Assembly (NCBI GenBank): GCA_028824575.1
Contig: JAPPDN010000987.1
Coordinates: 1-6,874, forward strand
Direction of reading: 5' to 3'
From: Candidatus Poribacteria bacterium
GTDB taxonomy: Bacteria; Poribacteria; WGA-4E; WGA-3G
Length of the DNA: 6,874 nt
Shown here: positions 1 to 5,991 of the stretch, in pieces
How the letters are laid out: every line of letters begins with the position of its first letter
Position numbering within the stretch: position 1 is the stretch's first letter
Made by a program: the position numbers and the translations under genes
The notes under the pieces: model-generated
The model's database searches: none
Told to the model about the DNA's origin: nothing
What the model saw: the letters and a program-made list of their open reading frames with translations, nothing else

Positions 1-1237
1 CATGCGCGTCGAGCAACGGATTGGCCGTATTGACCGCAATGGCCAGCAAAGTGAGACCGTAGCCATTGTCAACCTAATCACGCCGGGAACGGTTGATGCG
101 GATATCTACGAACGCTGTCTCGTGCGCATCGGGGTATTTGAGAATGCTTTGGGCGGCAGCGAGGAAATTCTGGGGGAAATCTCCAAGGGAATCAAGAACA
201 TCGCCGAGAATTATGCCCTGAGCGAAGAGGAACGGAAGACCAAGCTACAACAGTTGGCGGATAACGAAATCCGGTTGGTACAAGAACAGGAAAAACTCGA
301 ACAGCAGCAGATGGAGCTTTTTGGCATCCGTCTGCCCGAAGATCAGATGAAGAAGGAGGTTGAAGAAGCCTCCAGTTTCTGGTTGTCTCCGGCCTCTATA
401 CAAAGGCTCGTTGCTATTTATTTGAACGGGATATGCGGCGAGAAACGGGAATTCATTCTCGGCGAAAAAGCCTTGAAGACGCTCCGCCTATCGCAGGAGG
501 CACGAACTGCCCTGTTACGCGATTTTCAGCAACTTCCCAGACGGAGTACACCAGACTATCGGGCATGGGAAAAGTGGCTGAAGGGCGGCGACCCTCACTT
601 CTCCATAACCTTTGAGGCGGACTGTGCAACGCAACATCCTGATGCTGCGTTCATCACGCCGCTCCATCCTTTAATCAAGCAAGCAGCCCAGTCTCTAGAA
701 ACAAAGCAACGAGTCATTACTACGCTGAAGGCACAGAGCCGCGAAGTTCCTACGGGTCGCTATGAATTTGCCGTATATCAGTGGCAGTTTCACGGCATTC
801 GGGAGGATTTGGTTCTCACGCCGATAGCCTCGTCAGAGGCCATAACGCCGCACTTAGGTCGCCTACTTGAGAACGCAGCGGATGCTTCGACTGCTGATCC
901 GGTGGATAGCGGCTCTCCGGTGTGGGATGCCCTCGACGCGCAGCATTATACGGTGTGGTCGCAAGCGAAGGAAGGGCATCAACAACGGACGCGAGAACTC
1001 GCAGCATATCGAAAAGAGAGCCTGTCGAAAAGCCATCAAGCGCGGATGGTACTTCTAGCGGAACAACTCGCTCAGGCCAGCGACGAGAAGCTGCAACGAA
1101 TGCGGCGGTCGCAAATCACGACGGCTGAGGCCGACTACGCTCGGCGCATCCAAGAGTTAGAAACTGCTATGGAGAAGGCAGATATTATCGCCGAGCCGGT
1201 GGCGTATGGCGTAATTGAACTATCGGAAGGGGATTAG
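1..1237 (+). CDS. SNF2-family DNA helicase, C-terminal part (5' end outside window)
   Basis: This is the C-terminal part of a large superfamily 2 (SNF2/RapA-like) ATP-dependent DNA translocase. The open frame starts at base 2 with MRVEQRIGRIDRNGQ, which is helicase motif VI with its two arginine-finger candidates (R9, R12 of the visible 411 residues). That motif normally sits deep inside the protein, so the first ATG is internal and both RecA-like lobes lie mostly upstream. After motif VI come a helical linker with a Q/E-rich coiled coil (about 75-105), a segment with FITPLHPLI (217-225), and a second long helix (about 340-393) leading into ADIIAEPVAYGVIEL near the end. This tail resembles that of SNF2 helicases found in defence loci such as DISARM-like systems, as I recall the family. 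It probably works with the GHKL ATPase encoded 2 nt downstream. The exact system cannot be named without the upstream genes. The helicase call is firm and the defence role is inferred. Confidence 0.9.
   Translation, partial: MRVEQRIGRIDRNGQQSETVAIVNLITPGTVDADIYERCLVRIGVFENALGGSEEILGEISKGIKNIAENYALSEEERKTKLQQLADNEIRLVQEQEKLEQQQMELFGIRLPEDQMKKEVEEASSFWLSPASIQRLVAIYLNGICGEKREFILGEKALKTLRLSQEARTALLRDFQQLPRRSTPDYRAWEKWLKGGDPHFSITFEADCATQHPDAAFITPLHPLIKQAAQSLETKQRVITTLKAQSREVPTGRYEFAVYQWQFHGIREDLVLTPIASSEAITPHLGRLLENAADASTADPVDSGSPVWDALDAQHYTVWSQAKEGHQQRTRELAAYRKESLSKSHQARMVLLAEQLAQASDEKLQRMRRSQITTAEADYARRIQELETAMEKADIIAEPVAYGVIELSEGD
1225..1232 (+). promoter_or_regulatory. Ribosome binding site for the GHKL ATPase gene
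   Basis: GGAAGGGG lies 7 nt before a GTG codon at 1240, inside the last codons of the helicase gene. It supports the GTG as the start. The helicase stop TAG (1235-1237) is followed by a second TAG whose last G is the first base of the GTG, so the two genes are probably translationally coupled. Confidence 0.7.
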
Positions 1238-1239
1238 TA

Positions 1240-4200
1240 GTGTCAGTAGAAGCTATCCATCAACTATCTAGAAAGCGTAAAAAAGGTCTCCAAGCACTCA
1301 TCGAAAATGGGTGGATAGATGGTTTCAAGCATTTACTTACGGACCTATACCCAGACAATGCCCATTTCATCTATGAGCTTCTGCAAAATGCCGAGGATGC
1401 GAAAGCATCCGAAGTTTGGTTCACTCTCGATTCTAATAGTGTCGAGTTCGAACATAATGGGAGTCGGCTGTTTTCGATAGACGATGTGGGCTCCATAACA
1501 GGCATCGGCGATACCACCAAAAAAGATGATTCTACCAGCATCGGCAAATTTGGCGTTGGATTCAAGGCTGTGTTTGCCTATACCTCAACGCCAGAAATTA
1601 AATCTGGCGAGTACCATTTTCGCATCCGCGACCTAGTTGTCCCTGATACAGAAGGGCTGTCTCCAAGGACACTCGATGAGAATAGAACGCATTTCCTCTT
1701 TCCGTTCGATAATCCCCAAAAGTCCCCTGAAAAGGCTTGTGCTGAGATCGAGAAAAATCTCCGGCAGTTGGGAGAAGGCACATTGCTCTTTCTCAAAAAT
1801 ATACGAAAGATAGAATATCGGCTGCCTGATGCAAAATTGGGATCACTGGAACGGATAGAGAGAAGTAGAGACCGGATTGAAATTTCTGTCCAGCGTCCCG
1901 AGAACTTAGCACCTGATTCAGTCCACTATCTCCGCTTTGAAAAGGTGGTTGACGTTAATGATGAAGACGAAGGCAATCTAAAATCTTGTCGAATTGCTGT
2001 TGCCTTTGGCATGGAAAGAGGCAAGGAACAAAAATGGAAAATTAAGCCATTGGACAAAGGACAGGTCTGCATCTATTTCCCTGCCGAAAAGGAAGCGTCG
2101 AATCTACGGTTTCACCTTCATGCGCCGTTTGCCTCAACTGTTGCCCGCGATAGTATTCGCGATTGTCCAGCCAACGACGAACTGCGGGACCATATTGCAG
2201 ATTTGGTCACGGAGTCAATGTTTGCTATACGCAGCCAAGGACTGCTGGATGTGGCATTTTTGTCGGTGTTGCCCAATGGTGGGGATAATCTGTCGCCCTT
2301 TTACCAACCCATACAAGAAAAATTGGTTGAGGTATTCAAAAATGGGAGCCTGACGCCGATGAAACGTGGTGGTCATGCTGCTGCGTCAGAAATCTATCAG
2401 GGAAGCAGACAGTTGTCCGGGCTAATCAATGACGGAGATTTGGCGACGATTCTCGGAAAGGATCCATCTCTGCCTCTATGGGCTGCAAATGCTCCGCAAC
2501 GAAACCAAAAGGCAGACAATTTTCTGTATTCACTCGGAATCCCCAAATGGGATGAAAAAGACCTTATAAGAGAACTATCCGATCAGCCTGATTTGGTAAA
2601 GACGTGGCTAAAGGACAAATCGGAAGAATGGCATCAGGAATTTTATGCATTGCTTGGCGATTTCTTATCCAACCAATCATATACCTATACAGATGATCTA
2701 TCAAACCTCTCCATCGTCCGTATCAGCGATGGTACTACCTACAAGAAAGGGGAGGACTGCTATTTCCCGAGCGACGATGAGGAACATGATAAAAAATTTC
2801 CCCGAGTCGCCAAAGGCGTCTATTCGTCTGGAAAAAACAAGGGCCAGAAGAAAAAAGCTCGCGAATTTCTTGAAGAGATTGGTGTTGATGAAGTTAGAGA
2901 AGTCGATCAAGTTGAGGCGATTTTGAAGGAGCGGTATGGAAAAGGGGCAATCTGTGGACAACATCACGAGCAAGATATGAAGAGATTTATTGCACTTATA
3001 GAGAATCAACCAAGCCGAGCATTTTTGTTCAAAGACTACTTCATATTCAAAATTGATAAGAATTTGGATAACAAAACATGGTGGGCAAAGCCAAGTATAG
3101 TCTTTCTGGATTCTCCTTATCTCGATACCGGACTAAGGGCGTACTATGATGCACTTAGCGAAGATTCAGACCGAAAATGGGCACTCTCTCCAAAATATGA
3201 AAAATATGGCATAGAGCCAGAAAAGCTCGGAAAATTCGCCAAGGCGGTGGATGCTCAAACAAAACTGGAAGCTGAACCTCAAAAAAAAATTCCATTTAAT
3301 CACCCCGAACGCTTCTATCTGATGTCTGCCCCAGGTGAGCGAAAACGCGATGTGATCAGTAACGATTATACAATTCCTGAATTTAAGGTTCTACTCGATA
3401 AGCCTAATCTCGATAAGGCACTGCTGATTTGGCGGACGATGGATTCACTAGATGACGAGTATTTGAAAGCAAAGTATCGGAAAAATGTAAGTGGAGGGTT
3501 TCGTTATGGAGCCTCTAGCCTTATACATGATTTAAGAAAGGCTGAATGGGTTCCTCAGAAATATGGAGAGATTCTCCGTTTTGTACGTCCTTGTGACGCA
3601 TCAAGCGATCATCTCCCTGAAGGTTTTCCGTATAAATCTTGGCAAGAATGGATCTCCAGTATTGAATTCGGAAAGAGAAGGCGAGATCGAGAGGAACAGG
3701 AACGAATAACAAGAGAACAAGCTAATCGAGAGTATCGAGACAAAGAGGAGGCTGCCAAAAATATTGGATTTGCTTCCTATGAGCGCAGCCAAATGTATGT
3801 AAAGATAGACCAAGAAAATCCCGAAATACTAGATAAGATTATTCAGCAACAGCAACTAGAAACCAAAAAGCAAGAGAAAACGTCAAATAATTCAGACAGT
3901 AGGAAGGAGAAAATTCCTTTCCATAAGGCTCTATGCGAGGCTTTTGTAGCACCTAGCAAAGATGCTGTTGACGATGACACAGACTATGGGGGTTCCGTTC
4001 AAAATCCCGCATTACGCCGAGATAGAACCTCAGAAGACATCGCCGCCAACATAGCGGCTGAGGGCAAGCAGGAAAATCGCTCGTATTTTACTACCGTTAA
4101 AAAATGGACAAAGAAGAACGACCAAGTTCGGATAACCCTGATCGAATGGTACCGCGGCCAATGTCAGATTTGCGATAAAACCTTCACGCAGAGCAATGGC

Positions 4201-4509
4201 GAGCCGTACTTTGAAGGGCTATATCTCGTATCTCACACGACGGCCGGATGGATCGACCGAGTTGGCAATGTCCTCTGCCTATGTCCTTGGCACAGTGCAA
4301 TGTTCCAGTTTGGCCCGAAAGAGGTCGATGAAGACATCATTCAGCAAATTTTACGGTTGAAAGTTCAGGCAGAAGGTGGCGATGGTCAACTCGCAATTAA
4401 GTTGCGATTATGCGAAAAGGACATAGAAATCAAATTTGCAGAACGCCACTTGATCGATCTGCAAGAAATGATTAAGAAGTCTCAGGAGTTAGAACGTCCT
4501 GTTCCTTGA
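1240..4509 (+). CDS. Sacsin/Hsp90-like (GHKL) ATPase with C-terminal HNH-like domain
   Basis: This is a 1089-residue protein starting at GTG 1240, chosen for the Shine-Dalgarno site and the tight coupling to the helicase. Residues about 25-330 form a sacsin-type GHKL ATP-binding domain. The N box is YELLQNAEDA (E46, N50, D53), HNG (72-74) stands where DxGxG is usual, and the G2 lid motif is IGKFGVGFKAVF (101-112). FHLHAPFASTVARDSI (291-306) is probably the transducer region. Residues 330-800 match no domain I can name. A highly charged, coiled-coil-like stretch runs from about 811 to 890. The C-terminus (968-1026) has a treble-clef/HNH-like pattern: C975-x2-C978, H999, N1010, C1013-L-C1015-P-W-H1018. 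The likely role is ATP-driven conformational switching in a DNA-targeting defence complex with the SNF2 helicase. The family call is solid. Nuclease activity and the defence role are inferred. Its 3' end overlaps the convergent HicB-like gene by 28 bp. Confidence 0.85.
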   Translation: MSVEAIHQLSRKRKKGLQALIENGWIDGFKHLLTDLYPDNAHFIYELLQNAEDAKASEVWFTLDSNSVEFEHNGSRLFSIDDVGSITGIGDTTKKDDSTSIGKFGVGFKAVFAYTSTPEIKSGEYHFRIRDLVVPDTEGLSPRTLDENRTHFLFPFDNPQKSPEKACAEIEKNLRQLGEGTLLFLKNIRKIEYRLPDAKLGSLERIERSRDRIEISVQRPENLAPDSVHYLRFEKVVDVNDEDEGNLKSCRIAVAFGMERGKEQKWKIKPLDKGQVCIYFPAEKEASNLRFHLHAPFASTVARDSIRDCPANDELRDHIADLVTESMFAIRSQGLLDVAFLSVLPNGGDNLSPFYQPIQEKLVEVFKNGSLTPMKRGGHAAASEIYQGSRQLSGLINDGDLATILGKDPSLPLWAANAPQRNQKADNFLYSLGIPKWDEKDLIRELSDQPDLVKTWLKDKSEEWHQEFYALLGDFLSNQSYTYTDDLSNLSIVRISDGTTYKKGEDCYFPSDDEEHDKKFPRVAKGVYSSGKNKGQKKKAREFLEEIGVDEVREVDQVEAILKERYGKGAICGQHHEQDMKRFIALIENQPSRAFLFKDYFIFKIDKNLDNKTWWAKPSIVFLDSPYLDTGLRAYYDALSEDSDRKWALSPKYEKYGIEPEKLGKFAKAVDAQTKLEAEPQKKIPFNHPERFYLMSAPGERKRDVISNDYTIPEFKVLLDKPNLDKALLIWRTMDSLDDEYLKAKYRKNVSGGFRYGASSLIHDLRKAEWVPQKYGEILRFVRPCDASSDHLPEGFPYKSWQEWISSIEFGKRRRDREEQERITREQANREYRDKEEAAKNIGFASYERSQMYVKIDQENPEILDKIIQQQQLETKKQEKTSNNSDSRKEKIPFHKALCEAFVAPSKDAVDDDTDYGGSVQNPALRRDRTSEDIAANIAAEGKQENRSYFTTVKKWTKKNDQVRITLIEWYRGQCQICDKTFTQSNGEPYFEGLYLVSHTTAGWIDRVGNVLCLCPWHSAMFQFGPKEVDEDIIQQILRLKVQAEGGDGQLAIKLRLCEKDIEIKFAERHLIDLQEMIKKSQELERPVP

Positions 4510-4757
4510 TTCGACACGATGGGTTCCTTATAAAGATTACCAGAATAAAGCTTTGGCTTTTGCGGCGGACGATTCAGTTTTTCACAAGTTTGGAGATAAT
4601 CATCAACCGCTTCCTCAAAAGCAGCCCGCAGTTCGGCGACAGACTCGCCGTGAAAACTAACGACATCATCGATCCCTGCAATATGCCCGACAAAGCAACC
4701 ATCGTCGTTGCTGTATTCAATCCGAGCGGCATATCCTCTATAAAGCATTGTGTTCAT
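4482..4757 (-). CDS. HicB-like antitoxin, truncated at the C-terminus, no HicA partner
   Basis: This 91-residue protein begins MNTMLYRGYAARIEY and continues with DDGCFVGHIAGIDDVVSFHG and a helix AELRAAFEEAVDDYLQTCEKL. That is the characteristic HicB fold, a partial RNase H-like domain that neutralises HicA mRNA interferases. I chose the ATG at 4757 because it begins the conserved domain and AGGGGA precedes it by 4 nt. A longer frame from 4829 would run into the ATPase gene with unrelated sequence. Family members of this type usually continue after a YSGKL-like stretch into a ribbon-helix-helix DNA-binding domain. Here homology fades after YSGNL (down to about 4533), and the last 16 residues (about 4530-4485) are unrelated and partly antisense to the GHKL gene. 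No hicA is seen upstream; a DUF4143 ATPase gene sits there, 13 nt away. The protein could still bind a toxin but is unlikely to bind DNA. It could be a decaying remnant. Confidence 0.8.
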   Translation of the reverse strand: MNTMLYRGYAARIEYSNDDGCFVGHIAGIDDVVSFHGESVAELRAAFEEAVDDYLQTCEKLNRPPQKPKLYSGNLYKEPIVSNQGTGRSNS

Positions 4758-4761
4758 GGTG

Positions 4762-4767
4762 TCCCCT
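4762..4767 (-). promoter_or_regulatory. Ribosome binding site of the HicB-like gene
   Basis: AGGGGA on the minus strand lies 4 nt before the ATG at 4757, in the 13-nt gap after the ATPase stop codon (4773-4771). It fixes the HicB start and suggests that the two genes share one transcript. Confidence 0.65.
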
Positions 4768-4770
4768 GAC

Positions 4771-5928
4771 TCACGCCTTTCTCGAACCAGCGATAAAATC
4801 GAGGTAATTCCCTTGATGGACAACCTCAAACGAACTATCGCGATACGCTTGCCGCCAGCCTCGGGGTGCCCGGGTAGTGGATTGAGGCGACCATTTCATT
4901 TCAGCGGCATGCAGTTCCCCTCCCCATTCCTCGATCAAGTCGATCTCCTGCTGGTCGTAGGTGCGCCAGAAATGGCTTTCGGCCAAGCGCCCCGTGTATA
5001 GGTTGTACTTCAGTCGTTCGCCTAAGACATAGTTCTCCCACAAGGCCCCCACATCGTCGCGCAAAGACAAGACGTTGAAGTTGTTGATCAGTCCGTTCCT
5101 AATGCCATTGTCGTAAAAATAGTAGCGCCGGCTCTTGGTAATTTCCTTGCGGAGATTGCGGCTGAAGCCGTGGCGGCTATAGAGGATATAGGCTTTTTCG
5201 AGCAGGTCGAGATAGCGCTCCACTGTGTTCTTGTTCATACCTAGTTGGGTTCCCAATTCCGCCACCGAAACCTCGCGGCCAATCTGAAAAGCAAGCAACT
5301 GGAGCAAGCGGAGCAGTTTGTCGGCGTGTCGAATGCCTTCCAACTGTAGAATATCTTTGAACAGGTAGGAAGCGATTAGTTCCTTTATATAAAGCTGGCG
5401 GTCTTCGTTCGACTCCATGAGGACGACCTCCGGGTACGACCCATAAATCAACCGTAGTTCGAGTTGGGCCCTCGTTTGGTGAGCTGTTTCCACCTCCTGA
5501 AGTTCGAGCTGGGCCAAGGGCAACAGCAACAGGGTGTATTTGCGACCCGTCAAAGGCTCGCCCGTCTGCTGAGCTAGCTCAAAGGAAGAAGACCCCGTGG
5601 CGATAATGCGCAGCCCTTCGACGTGATCGGCTAATAGCTTTAGATTCAAGCCGATTTGTCGCACATACTGAGCTTCGTCGATAATCAATGTGCGCCGTTG
5701 TCCGATAAAGGCTCGCAATTTGACTAGGGATTGACTTTCCAAATACTCGCGTACCGTTATATCTTCCCCAGTCACCAAGAGGGCGTCGCGGTCGTACTGT
5801 TGGACGTAATGCTGGATCAACGTGGTCTTGCCCACCCTCCTAGGACCGTACACCACGGCGACTTTACCAGGGGTAGCTAGACGCTTGAGTCGAGTAAGTT
5901 GTGCTTGGGGAATATAAATATCGGACAT
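4771..5928 (-). CDS. AAA_14/DUF4143 family ATPase
   Basis: This 385-residue protein is a full-length member of the ATP-binding AAA_14/DUF4143 family (typically about 370-430 residues). It has a Walker A GPRRVGKTT (28-36), a Walker B LIIDEAQ (81-87, D84/E85) and a sensor-like IIATGSSSFEL (108-118). The DUF4143 hallmark YGSYPEVVL spans 162-170. A winged-helix segment follows (about 219-250, VAELGTQLGMNKNTVERYLDLLEKAYIL). The C-terminal part has a PD-(D/E)XK-like pattern: E298 in ALWENYV, D330 in QEIDLI, and E343-M-K345. The family is common in bacteria and archaea and its cellular role is poorly known. The start at 5928 fits the usual short lead-in IYIPQAQLTRL before Walker A, and no Shine-Dalgarno site precedes it. 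A perfect palindrome lies 5 bp upstream. The HicB-like gene follows after 13 nt, so the pair may be a toxin-antitoxin-like unit, but this is inference. Confidence 0.9.
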   Translation of the reverse strand: MSDIYIPQAQLTRLKRLATPGKVAVVYGPRRVGKTTLIQHYVQQYDRDALLVTGEDITVREYLESQSLVKLRAFIGQRRTLIIDEAQYVRQIGLNLKLLADHVEGLRIIATGSSSFELAQQTGEPLTGRKYTLLLLPLAQLELQEVETAHQTRAQLELRLIYGSYPEVVLMESNEDRQLYIKELIASYLFKDILQLEGIRHADKLLRLLQLLAFQIGREVSVAELGTQLGMNKNTVERYLDLLEKAYILYSRHGFSRNLRKEITKSRRYYFYDNGIRNGLINNFNVLSLRDDVGALWENYVLGERLKYNLYTGRLAESHFWRTYDQQEIDLIEEWGGELHAAEMKWSPQSTTRAPRGWRQAYRDSSFEVVHQGNYLDFIAGSRKA

Positions 5929-5933
5929 AATAA

Positions 5934-5959
5934 TGACTGAATTAACGTTAATTCAGTCA
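5934..5959. promoter_or_regulatory. Perfect 26-bp palindrome, probable operator in the divergent promoter region
   Basis: The half-site TGACTGAATTAAC is followed immediately by its exact reverse complement, with no spacer, centred on AACGTT. It lies 5 bp upstream of the ATPase start codon and 32 bp upstream of the dioxygenase start. It is AT-rich with no T-run after it, so it does not look like a terminator. Two-fold symmetry between divergent genes is typical of an operator for a homodimeric repressor. No clear regulator gene is in the window. Candidates are the winged helix inside the ATPase, a lost ribbon-helix-helix domain of the HicB-like protein, or a regulator encoded elsewhere. Confidence 0.65.
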
Positions 5960-5967
5960 GTTGTCAA
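5941..5967 (-). promoter_or_regulatory. Possible promoter of the ATPase-HicB operon
   Basis: The minus strand carries a consensus -35 TTGACA at 5967-5962. The best -10 is GTTAAT (5946-5941, four of six matches) at a short 15-nt spacing; at 17 nt the match is poor. The -10 would lie inside the palindrome, which fits repression by a bound dimer. Transcription from here would start only a few bases before the ATG at 5928. Confidence 0.35.
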
Positions 5968-5991
5968 GCCCACAATTACAGAGAAAACCCG

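Noticed and set aside
1..1237. Assigning the helicase to DISARM as drmD
   Set aside because: The neighbour is a GHKL ATPase rather than drmMI, drmA, drmB or drmC, and the diagnostic N-terminal part is outside the window.
2701..3009. Minus-strand open frame of 102 codons
   Set aside because: It is antisense to the continuous GHKL gene, with no start site signal or family resemblance.
4483..4504. Small inverted repeats (CAGGA/TCCTG and GAAC/GTTC) as a terminator between the convergent genes
   Set aside because: Stems are only 4-5 bp, they exclude each other, and no T-run follows on either strand.
4506..4769. Plus-strand open frame starting TTG over the GHKL stop codon
   Set aside because: It is antisense to the HicB-like gene, has no recognisable domain, and its composition is that of a reversed coding frame.
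4758..4829. Upstream extension of the HicB-like frame to an ATG at 4829
   Set aside because: The added 24 residues do not resemble HicB, lie within the end of the ATPase gene in another frame, and the ATG at 4757 has a good ribosome site and begins the conserved domain.
4774..4960. A hidden hicA gene upstream of the HicB-like gene
   Set aside because: This stretch encodes the C-terminus of the ATPase without a break, and I saw no HicA-like frame on either strand.
4750..5001. Plus-strand open frame of 83 codons
   Set aside because: It lies antisense to the ATPase 3' end, which has clear family motifs; no ribosome site or domain supports it.
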